Part shown: in pieces, positions 6,353 through 13,583 of the stretch
Numbering within the stretch: the first letter of the stretch is position 1
Layout of the letters: each line of letters begins with the position of its first letter
Source of the DNA: an uncultured Oscillospiraceae bacterium
GTDB taxonomy: Bacteria > Bacillota > Clostridia > Oscillospirales > Oscillospiraceae
Direction: 5' to 3'
Length of the DNA: 45,397 bases
Assembly (NCBI GenBank): GCA_944387285.1
Contig: CALXEH010000010.1
Coordinates: 1 to 45,397 of the forward strand
Program-made: the position numbers and the translations under genes
The notes under the pieces: generated by a model
Database searches by the model: none
Seen by the model: the letters and a program-made list of their open reading frames with translations, nothing else
Told to the model about the DNA's origin: nothing

Positions 6353-7723
6353 ATGGCAGACTTTGAAAAGTATCTGAAACCCGGCAGGCGCGGGCATCTG
6401 ATCGGCGCGGGCGGGGTATCCATGGCGCCGCTGGCGGAGGTGCTGGCGGGCATGGGCCTGGTGATAGACGGCTCGGACATGGCGGAGAGCGAGAAGACGC
6501 GCTATCTGCGGAGCCTGGGCATAGACATAAAGATCGGGCACTCGGCGATGAACGTTGCGCCCGACATCCAGTTCGTGGTACGCACGGCGGCGGTGCACGA
6601 CGACAATCCGGAGATCGTGGAGGCGCGCGCGCGGGGCGTGCCTGTGTTTGAGCGCGCTCAGGCCTGGGGCGCGATAATGAAGGACTATGACAACGCGCTG
6701 TGCATCGCGGGCACGCACGGCAAGACGACGACGACGAGCATGTGTACGCACATCCTCATGGCGGCGGAGCGCGACCCGACGGTGATGATAGGCGGCACGC
6801 TGCCGCTGCTGCACGCGGGCCACAGGGTCGGCGGCGGCGACACGATCATCCTCGAGAGCTGCGAGTACCACGACTCGTTTTTGTATTTCTGCCCGACGAT
6901 AGCGGTCATCCTGGACATAGAGGCGGATCACCTGGACTATTTCAGCGGGCTGGAGGACGTGAAGCGCTCCTTCCGCGAGTTTGCCTCGCGCGTACCCGAG
7001 CACGGGCGCATCGTGGCGAATATCGACGACCGGAACACGATGGAAGCGCTCGCGCCGCTGGGGCGTGAGCTGTTCACCTTCGGCCTGACGGAGCGTGCGG
7101 ACGTGTACGCGCGGAACATCAGGCGCGTCGGGGCGAACAGCGAGTTTGACATCTACTGCCACGGCAAGCTGTTCACGAGCGTGACGCTGCACATCCCCGG
7201 CATGCACAACGTGAAGAACGCCCTGGCGGCGACTGCGGCCTGCATCTGCCTGGGCGTGCGGCCGAACGCGGTAAAGTACGGCCTTGCGGGCTTCAACGGC
7301 GCCGGCCGGCGCTTCGAGTTCAAGGGCAAATTCAACGGCGCGGACATCTACGACGACTACGCGCACCACCCGGGCGAGCTGAAGGCGCTGCTGGACGCGG
7401 TGGAGCCGCTGGGCTACAAGCGGACGATACTGGTCTTCCAGCCGCACACCTATACCCGCACGGCGGCGCTCTTTGACGATTTCATCGAGCAGCTGCGGCG
7501 GCCCGACCTGACCTACCTTGCGGAGATCTACGCCGCGCGCGAGCACAATACTCTGGGCATCTCCTCGGCTGACCTGGCGCAGCATATCGAGGGCTGCCGC
7601 TTCTTCGCGAAGTTCGCGCAGATCGAAGAGAGCCTGAAGGCGACCGCGTGCCCCGGCGACATCATCCTGACGGTCGGCGCGGGCGACGTGTACAAGATAG
7701 GCGAGCACCTCATAGAGGGATAG
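6353..7723 (+). CDS. murC: UDP-N-acetylmuramate--L-alanine ligase
   Basis: This 456-residue Mur ligase adds L-alanine to UDP-MurNAc using ATP, the first peptide step of peptidoglycan precursor synthesis in the cytoplasm. The N-terminal nucleotide-binding domain begins GHLIGAGGVSMAPLAEVL; the ATP loop is AGTHGKTTTTSM (GKTTTT at 123-128). The central domain carries LESCEYHDSF and ADHLDYF; the C-terminal domain has DDYAHHPGELKA, the Mur ligase C-terminal signature, and FQPHTYTR. Length and order are normal. The start ATG 6353 has TTGGAG nearby. It is a single-gene unit between its own promoter and a terminator, divergent from cca and convergent with murI. MurF, Ddl and MurI, other steps of the same pathway, lie in the same window but in separate units. 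Confidence 0.96.
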   Translation: MADFEKYLKPGRRGHLIGAGGVSMAPLAEVLAGMGLVIDGSDMAESEKTRYLRSLGIDIKIGHSAMNVAPDIQFVVRTAAVHDDNPEIVEARARGVPVFERAQAWGAIMKDYDNALCIAGTHGKTTTTSMCTHILMAAERDPTVMIGGTLPLLHAGHRVGGGDTIILESCEYHDSFLYFCPTIAVILDIEADHLDYFSGLEDVKRSFREFASRVPEHGRIVANIDDRNTMEALAPLGRELFTFGLTERADVYARNIRRVGANSEFDIYCHGKLFTSVTLHIPGMHNVKNALAATAACICLGVRPNAVKYGLAGFNGAGRRFEFKGKFNGADIYDDYAHHPGELKALLDAVEPLGYKRTILVFQPHTYTRTAALFDDFIEQLRRPDLTYLAEIYAAREHNTLGISSADLAQHIEGCRFFAKFAQIEESLKATACPGDIILTVGAGDVYKIGEHLIEG

Positions 7724-7742
7724 CAGCCGCATAAAAAGACGC

Positions 7743-7776
7743 ACAGCCGTTCCCTGGCAGGGAACGGCTGTTTTTT
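7743..7776. terminator. Terminator between murC and murI
   Basis: An 11-bp stem (7744-7754 with 7760-7770), five-base loop and six Ts. It ends murC; the murI stop lies six bases beyond, so it may also serve murI. Confidence 0.92.
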
Positions 7777-7782
7777 GCTGCC

Positions 7783-8592
7783 TCAGAGCACGGCGGTCTT
7801 GAAGGTGGTCTGTGAGAAGTCGCGCTTGAGGAAGAGCTCGGCCACGCGGGCGAATTCCCCGGCGTCGCCGCTGGCGTAGCAGGCGGTGCGGCCGAAGCTC
7901 TTGCGCGGCGAGCGCAGGTCGCCGTCATCGAGCAGCTGGGCCAGGGCCCTGGCCCCGGCGGCGCCGGAGTCGATGAGCGCCACGTCCCCGCCCATGTAGG
8001 CCCTGATGGCCTCGGAGAGCAGGGGATAGTGCGTGCAGCCGAGGATGAGCGTATCCACGCCCGCGTCCCTGACCTCGCGCAGGCATTCCTCGACGGCGGC
8101 GGCGACTTCGGGGTCGGCGGGGTCTGCGCGGCCCGCCTCGACGAGCGGCACCAGCTTGGGGCTGCCGGAGGGCACGGCGCAGAGCGCGGGGTCGATGGCC
8201 GCGAGCTCGCGCACGAAGGCCCCGCTCCTGGTAGTCGCGACGGTAGAGAGCACGCCGATCCTGCCGTTGCGCGTGGCCCTGGCCGCCTCGAGGGCCGTGG
8301 GCTTCACGACGCCTATGGCCGGCACGCCGGCGATCTGCTGCACATAGTCCAGGCAGTTGGAGCTGACCGTGCCGCAGGCGACGAGCATGGCCTTGATGCC
8401 GCGCCCGCGCAGGAAGCGCACGTCGCTCTCCGCTATCCGGCGCAGCTCTTCCACGCTGCGGCCGCCGTAGGGCACCCGCGCCGTGTCGCCGAGATAGGCG
8501 ATGTCCTCGCCGGGCAGCAGCCGCCTGAGCACCCTCACGGCGGTCAGGCCGCCCATGCCGGAGTCAAATATCCCAACAGGTCGAAAATCCAT
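7783..8592 (-). CDS. murI: Glutamate racemase
   Basis: This 269-residue cofactor-independent racemase turns L-glutamate into D-glutamate for peptidoglycan. The N-terminus VGIFDSGMGGLTAVRVL and YLGDTARVPYGGRS are diagnostic. The two catalytic cysteines lie in VACGTVSSN (C73; many homologues have ACNT where this has ACGT, a common clostridial form) and LGCTHYPLL (C186). The start is ATG 8592, with GGAG seven bases upstream. It follows the ImmA-like gene on the same strand after 57 bases with no visible terminator, so read-through from the XRE/ImmA unit is possible; a TATACT -10-like element at 8626-8621 has only a poor -35. It converges on murC. Confidence 0.95.
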   Translation of the reverse strand: MDFRPVGIFDSGMGGLTAVRVLRRLLPGEDIAYLGDTARVPYGGRSVEELRRIAESDVRFLRGRGIKAMLVACGTVSSNCLDYVQQIAGVPAIGVVKPTALEAARATRNGRIGVLSTVATTRSGAFVRELAAIDPALCAVPSGSPKLVPLVEAGRADPADPEVAAAVEECLREVRDAGVDTLILGCTHYPLLSEAIRAYMGGDVALIDSGAAGARALAQLLDDGDLRSPRKSFGRTACYASGDAGEFARVAELFLKRDFSQTTFKTAVL

Positions 8593-8649
8593 ACACCGCT
8601 CCAAAAAGAAAATTCCTTACAGTATATTCGCTAATCGCATATTCTAGCA

Positions 8650-9039
8650 TCATCCGCTGCCATTTTCAAGCCCCGCCTGCCTGAGCAGCGCGAGCGCCGC
8701 GGGCGAGGCGCGCCGGAGGAAATCCTCCAGCACCGCGCCGGGGCCCGGATAGAGCCGGATGGAGCGCTGCGGCCCGGCCTGCGCCCGCTCACTGAGCCGG
8801 TAGAGCCCGTCGGCCTCGGCCTCGATCTCGCAGATGCCGAACTCGTCGCGGTAGAAATGCTCGTTTTCGAGGTGGGCGAGCTCATGACGGAGCCCTTCCA
8901 TGCGCGCCTGCTCGCCGAAGCGGGTGTTAATGTAGATGGTAAACGTCCCGTCCCCGTTCGAGACGGTCACGGCAGGGGAGGCCATGCTCGGGAACTCGAC
9001 CAGCCTGACCCAGTAATCGACGCCCTCCAGATAGCTCAT
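8650..9039 (-). CDS. ImmA/IrrE-type metallopeptidase
   Basis: This 129-residue protein has the zinc-peptidase motif HELAH (H52-E53-x-x-H56) and a likely third ligand in EIEAEADG, which fits the ImmA/IrrE family (COG2856). Such proteins cleave or inactivate a partner XRE repressor after a signal, often DNA damage. Upstream, TAATG joins it to the XRE gene by one base, exactly the ImmR/ImmA arrangement known from integrative elements. No integrase or excision gene is nearby, so this looks like a domesticated or remnant switch. The tail of about 45 residues (LYPGPGAVLEDFLRRASPAAL) is not recognised. Cleavage of its neighbour is inferred from the family. Confidence 0.85.
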   Translation of the reverse strand: MSYLEGVDYWVRLVEFPSMASPAVTVSNGDGTFTIYINTRFGEQARMEGLRHELAHLENEHFYRDEFGICEIEAEADGLYRLSERAQAGPQRSIRLYPGPGAVLEDFLRRASPAALALLRQAGLENGSG

Positions 9040-9404
9040 TACCCCTGCTGCATCTCCTCGATCATGCGGACGATGGCCTCTATCTGGGCCTTTGTGGCGT
9101 TCCTGGTCACGGAAAACAGCATGCGCTTGTCAGGCCGGCTGCGCAGTTCCTCGAGGTATTCCGTGAGCTCATCGTCCTCCTCGCCGCCCGGCGCGGCCGC
9201 GGCAGGCTTGCCCAGCAGATAGTCCGTCGTCACGCCCAAATAGTCAGCAATCCTCGCGGCCGTCTCGGCCGTGACGCCCTTTGCCCGGCCCTTGCGCAGC
9301 TCGGTCATGAAACTGCGGCTCATGCCCAGGTCCACGCTCATCTTCGAGCCGGATATGCCGCGCTCCTTCAGCAGCGCGTCGATCCTCTCGCATATTCCTT
9401 CCAT
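9039..9404 (-). CDS. XRE-family transcriptional repressor
   Basis: This 121-residue protein has an N-terminal helix-turn-helix of the Cro/CI type at about residues 5-62 (ISGSKMSVDLGMSRSFMTEL, then TAETAARIADYLGVTTDYLLG, the typical end of the domain). The C-terminal tail (TEYLEELRSRPDKRMLFSVT, IVRMIEEMQQG) is of the sort seen in phage-type repressors that are cleaved by ImmA partners. The start is ATG 9404, with AAAGGAG upstream. The divergent interval holds five GTAC-centred motifs and two longer inverted repeats around a strong rightward promoter, so the likely role is autoregulation and control of the two small Cys-rich genes at 9595 and 9861. The target is inferred from position. Confidence 0.9.
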   Translation of the reverse strand: MEGICERIDALLKERGISGSKMSVDLGMSRSFMTELRKGRAKGVTAETAARIADYLGVTTDYLLGKPAAAAPGGEEDDELTEYLEELRSRPDKRMLFSVTRNATKAQIEAIVRMIEEMQQG

Positions 9405-9431
9405 ATTCGGAGGCTCCTTTTTGTCAGAAAT

Positions 9432-9568
9432 GTACAAATTACAAATACTTGTGCAAAACGGTTGACAAGTACAAAAATGCGAACTATATTTGAGGGCATA
9501 ACGTACAACTAAAAGTACATTACTCCCGTATATCTCCATGATAGTACAAACAGTTGAACGTGTCAACT
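9432..9568. promoter_or_regulatory. Repeated GTAC operator region between XRE gene and small Cys-rich operon
   Basis: GTAC cores, mostly within A/T-rich TACAA-type contexts, occur at 9432, 9469, 9503, 9515 and 9544. TACTTGT (9446-9452) and ACAAGTA (9465-9471) form a 7-bp inverted repeat that covers the -35 box, and AGTTGA (9552-9557)/TCAACT (9563-9568) form another. This is what an XRE operator array looks like; binding is not shown. Confidence 0.55.
9462..9490 (+). promoter_or_regulatory. Strong sigma-A promoter of the small Cys-rich operon
   Basis: TTGACA at 9462-9467, 17-base spacer, TATATT at 9485-9490. GTAC motifs lie within and on both sides, consistent with repression by the divergent XRE protein. 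Confidence 0.75.
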
Positions 9569-9594
9569 ACAAAAAGAGCGAGGTGTGCAGGAAA

Positions 9595-9864
9595 ATGCTC
9601 AATTCACCCTACAAGGCGCCGGACATGAGCCGCTGTACGGACTGCCTGTATTACTTTGCGGCGGCGGACCCGGACTATTACCGCTCGTCGCTGCCCAGTT
9701 GTGTTTACATACTGCGGGCCAAGCGCAGGCGGCCCTGCCCGCCCGGGGACAAGTGCACGGAGTACCGGCGCATACCTGACATATCGACGGTCTACCGGGA
9801 CAAGCTCAAGCGCGAGTACCGGGTGTTCCGGCTGAAGAAGCAGGACGGTGAAGGCGGCCGATGA
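9595..9864 (+). CDS. Small Cys-rich basic protein, function unknown
   Basis: I do not recognise this 89-residue protein. It has five cysteines, two as CTDC (C14, C17) and the others at 36, 48 and 54, which could bind zinc or an iron-sulfur cluster. Its C-terminal half is strongly basic (AKRRRP, RDKLKREYRVFRLKK), which suggests nucleic-acid contact. I chose ATG 9595, with GAGGTG nine bases upstream; the frame is open back to 9538, but that start would lie amid the operator motifs. It is the first gene behind the XRE-flanked promoter and overlaps the next small gene by ATGA. Position opposite an XRE/ImmA switch suggests it is the regulated output. The function is unknown. Confidence 0.72.
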   Translation: MLNSPYKAPDMSRCTDCLYYFAAADPDYYRSSLPSCVYILRAKRRRPCPPGDKCTEYRRIPDISTVYRDKLKREYRVFRLKKQDGEGGR

Positions 9865-10142
9865 GCAGGCTGGATACCATGGCGCGGTTTGAGGAGCATC
9901 CTGCCCTGCCGGAGCCGCCTTTTTTCGACTTTGAGGATCTGGAGGAACATGTGCGCCGGCCGCGCAGGGAGCACTGCGTGGCGGACACGCCCGAGCAGAT
10001 ACGCCGCTGCCTGAGCTGCGTCAAGCCGGAGTGTACGGACTGCTTGAGCCGGCCGTCGAAGCCGCGCTCAAAGCGCAAGCGCCGTTCCCGTCGCAAGAAA
10101 AAGCAGGTATCTGTCCTTGACGGGCAGGCCCGTGATGCGTGA
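9861..10142 (+). CDS. Small Cys-rich protein with CxxC-x4-CxxC knuckle, function unknown
   Basis: This 93-residue protein has an acidic and proline-rich first third (PEPPFFDFEDLEEHV), then C39 and a compact CLSCVKPECTDC motif (C50, C53, C58, C61) that looks like a zinc knuckle, then a very basic tail (KPRSKRKRRSRRKKK). It starts inside the stop of the preceding gene (ATGA). Its last 75 bases lie antisense to the end of addA, whose stop is at 10068; both ends look real, so the two transcripts would overlap tail to tail. The spacing of Cys and the basic tail suggest DNA or RNA binding. I cannot assign a family. The C-terminal part could be a run-on of a protein that once ended earlier. Confidence 0.62.
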   Translation: MSRLDTMARFEEHPALPEPPFFDFEDLEEHVRRPRREHCVADTPEQIRRCLSCVKPECTDCLSRPSKPRSKRKRRSRRKKKQVSVLDGQARDA

Positions 10143-13100
10143 CATGGCCCAGGAATAGGCCTCGAGCTGGCTGCGGTAGAGCTCCGCGCGCTGCGGCTCC
10201 TGGCCGGGCCTGATGCGGTCGGTCTTGTAGTCGATGACGGTGAGGCCGTCGTCCTCGATGATGCAGCAGTCCACCACGCCCTGGAGCAGCAGTTCCTCGC
10301 CCTCGGCGCCCTCGAAGAAGCGCCCGGCGGGGCACAGCAGCGCAAAGGGGAACTCGCGCAGCAGCCGCGGCGCGGCGGCGATCTTCCGGCCCAGTTCCGA
10401 CTGCGCCAGCCGGAGTATGGAGACGGCGTCGACCGAGGCCGCCTCGCGCGCGGAGATGCGCCCCTGTTCCACGAGCGCCTGCAGGCGTCCGCGGACGTCC
10501 TCCGGCGAGGACAGCCCGCCGAGCTCCAGGTAGCGCAGGGCCAGGTGGGCGGCGGTACCCTTTTCCGCGGCCGTGAGCGCGCGGTCGAGGCCGCGTATGT
10601 CCGGCTTGCGGAAGGGCCGCGGTCTGCGCCTGAGCAGCTCTGCGCTCTCGGGGTCGGGCTCGGCGAGGCTTTTGAGCTCCGTAGCGGTGAGTTTAGAGGG
10701 CAGCAGCTGGGCGTTTTTGAAGGGGTAGGCCCAGTCCAGCGAGGCGTGAAGGTCGATATTATTGATACAGCCGCTCTCCTCCTTTGGCCCGGTCTCCGGC
10801 TCTGTCCGGGGCCGGGCGTTTTCATGCAGCGGCAGGGGCAGTCCCAGCCCGTCGGCGCCTGTGGAGAGGGTGAGCTTGCGGCAGCCGGTGCCGAGGGCGG
10901 CGCTGATGAGCCAGTCGGCGGGGCAGCGCATGGCGGCCAGCGTTTCGGCCGGCATGACGGGCTCGGCGGCGGGGCGCAGCTTTGCGAGCTTTTTTTCGGG
11001 GTCGGGCACGGCGCAGGTCATGAACAGGCGCTCGCGTGCGCGGGTCATGGCGACGTAGAGCAGGCGCAGCTCCTCGCTTAGCAGCTCGCGCTCGAGCCTG
11101 TGGGCGACGGCGCGCCGGGCAAGGGTGGGGTACTCGATGCCGCGCTGCGGGTCGGTGAACTTGGGCCCGAGGCCGAGCTTGGGGTGCACGAGCACGCTCT
11201 CGCGCAGGTCGCCGAGGTTGAAGCGCCGAGAGAGGTCGCCGATGAAAACGACGGGGAATTCCAGGCCCTTCGAGCGGTGTATGCTCATGATCTGCACGGC
11301 GCCGCCGCCGGTCTCTGCGGGGAAGAAGGGTTCCTCGCCGCGGCTGCGCATGGAGCGGAGCCAGTCCAGGAAGCGGCGCAGGCCCTTCCAGCCGGAGCTT
11401 TCAAAGCTCCGGGCGAGCTCGAAGAGCTTGAGCAGCCGCGCCCTGCGGCCCTCGCCGTCCTGCATGGCGGCGCACAGGGCCAGGCAGTCCAGGCGCTCGT
11501 AGGCCTCCCAGACCAGGGCGGCGAGCTCACTGTCCCGGGCGCTGTCGCGCAGGGCGGCGAGCGTGTCGAAGAAGCGCCGGGCCTTGTCGTGGCCGAGGGC
11601 GTAGTCCTCGAGCGCGGCGTAGAAGTCGCCCTCGGGGCAGCGCAGGCGGATGTCCGTGAGCTCGTCGGCGGTAAAGCCGAAGAGCGCCGAGCGCAGCACG
11701 GAGATGAGCGCCACATCCTGCCTGGGGTTGTCGATGAGCGCCAGCAGCGAGAGCATGACGGAGACCTCGGGCGCGTCGAAGAAGCCGCCGGAACGGCCGG
11801 CCTCCACGGGCACGCCCTCTCGGGCGAGCACGCGCCGCCAGACGGGCCCTGCGAGGTTCACGGAGCGCAGCAGCACGGCGATATCGCCGTAGCCGATGGG
11901 CCTGCGCTCGCCGCCGTTGTCGAGCATGGCGCCGTTTTCGACGAGCCTGCGCATCATACGCGCGGCGTAGGCGGCTTCGACCTCGGCCTTGTCGGGGCGT
12001 TCCTCGTCCTCCTCGCCGCCCTGGACGGGCACGAGCACGAGCTCGGGCATGGGCGCGACGCCCTCGTGCCCGAGGCCGCAGCGGAGCATGGCGCGCTCGT
12101 CGTAAGCCATCTCGCCGAGGCCGCGCGACATGAGGCAGCCGAAGACGGCGTTCACGGCGTCCACGACCTCGGGCCGCGAGCGGAAGCTCTCGCGCAGGAA
12201 GACGCGCCGGGGCACGCCCTCTGGCGCGGGCGCGTCGGCGTAGCGCTCATACTTGTCGAGGAAGATGGTCGGGTCGGCGAGGCGGAAGCGGTAGATGCTC
12301 TGCTTGACGTCGCCGACCATGAAGAGCCGCCTGCCCTCGTCGGAGACGGCGCGGATTATCATGTCCTGCACGGCGGAGACGTCCTGGTACTCGTCCACCA
12401 TGACCTCGGCGTAGCGGCGCGAGACCTCGCGCGCGGTCTGGGTGGGCGAGCCGTCGGGCTCGGTGAGGAGCCTGGCGGCGAGGTGTTCGAGGTCGGCGAA
12501 GTCGAGCAGCGAGCGGCGGCGTTTGCGCCGGGTGTACTCGGCGTCAAAGTCGCCGACGAGCCGGAGCAGGGCGCGCACTGCGGGCGCGGTGCAGCGCATG
12601 TCGTCGAGCAGCTGGCCGCTGGTGAGCAGGAAGTCGCGTTCGAGCCGCCTGGCGGCCTTTTTGCAGGCCTCGCGCCGGGCTTTGGCGAGGGCGGCGAGTT
12701 CCGGGTCTTCGCCGCCGCCGCGCAGCGGGCCCAGCTTGGGGAATTCCACGGGCAGGGCGCCGCAGAGCCTGTCCCAGCCTTCGCTGGCGCAGAGCGCGCA
12801 GCCGCGCAGCATCCGGGCCGTCTCGGAAAAACTGGGCGCGTAGGCGCGGCCGAGCTTTTCGAGCCCGCGCATCTCGTCTGCGAGGCGTTCCATCTCGCCG
12901 GCCCAGTAGTTGAGTTCGGCGCGGGCGGCATCCAGCAGCTCACGGCCCCAGGGCGTCTCGCCGGCGTCGCGGGCCTCGGCGGAAAAGAGCTCGGCCTGGC
13001 GCTCGGCCCAGAGTTCCGGCCTGGCGTGGGATTGCAGCTTGTCGTGCAGGCGCAGGACGAGCCCGGCCAGCCGCCTGTCGTCCCGCCCGGCCCCAACGGT

Positions 13101-13583
13101 GTCGGCCAGCAGGATGAAGTCCGCGTCCCCGGCCTCGTAGGCGGCGTCGAGCACGCTCTCGAGCGAGAGCTGGCGCAGCTGGGCTGCTCGGTCCTCGTCC
13201 GCTATGGCGAAGTCGGGCGCTATCCCCGCCCGGCCCGCGTACTCGCGCAGCAGCGACGAGCAGAAGCTGTGGATGGTGCCGATGGGCGCCCGGCGCACGA
13301 GCGCGGCCTCGCGGCGCAGGCGCTTGGACTCGGGCTCGGCCATGGCGCGGCGGGTCAGCTCCTCGGAAATGCGCCCGCGCAGCTCGGCGGCGGCGGCGGT
13401 CGAGAAGGTGATGACCAGGAAGTTTTCGACACTGGCGTCCGCGCCAGCGCCGGTGATGCGGCCCATGAGCCGCTCGGTCAGCACGCGGGTCTTGCCGGAG
13501 CCGGCGGCGGCCGAAACCAGCAGCTCGCCGCCCCTGTCCTCGATGGCAAGCTTCTGCGAGGCCGTGGGCTTGAATTCAGCCAT
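10068..13583 (-). CDS. addA: Helicase-nuclease subunit AddA
   Basis: This 1171-residue subunit of AddAB processes double-strand DNA ends for recombination: it unwinds 3' to 5' and cuts DNA with a C-terminal nuclease. The UvrD-type helicase shows the Q motif (TASQ), Walker A SAAAGSGKTRV (K31), the DExx box MVDEYQDVSAVQD, VGDVKQSIYRFRLADP, IMSIHRSKGLEFPVV and LLYVAMTRARERL. The RecB-type nuclease at the end has TVIDYKTDR and YRSQLEAYSWAM. The start is ATG 13583 with AAGGAG nine bases upstream, eight bases inside the end of addB. The C-terminus (PVKDRYLLFLATG) matches the family ending. It converges on the small Cys-rich operon with no clear terminator. Order addB then addA is the usual one in Firmicutes. 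Confidence 0.96.
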   Translation of the reverse strand: MAEFKPTASQKLAIEDRGGELLVSAAAGSGKTRVLTERLMGRITGAGADASVENFLVITFSTAAAAELRGRISEELTRRAMAEPESKRLRREAALVRRAPIGTIHSFCSSLLREYAGRAGIAPDFAIADEDRAAQLRQLSLESVLDAAYEAGDADFILLADTVGAGRDDRRLAGLVLRLHDKLQSHARPELWAERQAELFSAEARDAGETPWGRELLDAARAELNYWAGEMERLADEMRGLEKLGRAYAPSFSETARMLRGCALCASEGWDRLCGALPVEFPKLGPLRGGGEDPELAALAKARREACKKAARRLERDFLLTSGQLLDDMRCTAPAVRALLRLVGDFDAEYTRRKRRRSLLDFADLEHLAARLLTEPDGSPTQTAREVSRRYAEVMVDEYQDVSAVQDMIIRAVSDEGRRLFMVGDVKQSIYRFRLADPTIFLDKYERYADAPAPEGVPRRVFLRESFRSRPEVVDAVNAVFGCLMSRGLGEMAYDERAMLRCGLGHEGVAPMPELVLVPVQGGEEDEERPDKAEVEAAYAARMMRRLVENGAMLDNGGERRPIGYGDIAVLLRSVNLAGPVWRRVLAREGVPVEAGRSGGFFDAPEVSVMLSLLALIDNPRQDVALISVLRSALFGFTADELTDIRLRCPEGDFYAALEDYALGHDKARRFFDTLAALRDSARDSELAALVWEAYERLDCLALCAAMQDGEGRRARLLKLFELARSFESSGWKGLRRFLDWLRSMRSRGEEPFFPAETGGGAVQIMSIHRSKGLEFPVVFIGDLSRRFNLGDLRESVLVHPKLGLGPKFTDPQRGIEYPTLARRAVAHRLERELLSEELRLLYVAMTRARERLFMTCAVPDPEKKLAKLRPAAEPVMPAETLAAMRCPADWLISAALGTGCRKLTLSTGADGLGLPLPLHENARPRTEPETGPKEESGCINNIDLHASLDWAYPFKNAQLLPSKLTATELKSLAEPDPESAELLRRRPRPFRKPDIRGLDRALTAAEKGTAAHLALRYLELGGLSSPEDVRGRLQALVEQGRISAREAASVDAVSILRLAQSELGRKIAAAPRLLREFPFALLCPAGRFFEGAEGEELLLQGVVDCCIIEDDGLTVIDYKTDRIRPGQEPQRAELYRSQLEAYSWAMSRITGLPVKDRYLLFLATGTALAL

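Noticed and set aside
8650..10142. Prophage or integrative element
   Set aside because: Only the XRE/ImmA pair suggests one; no integrase, terminase, relaxase or attachment repeat was found around it.
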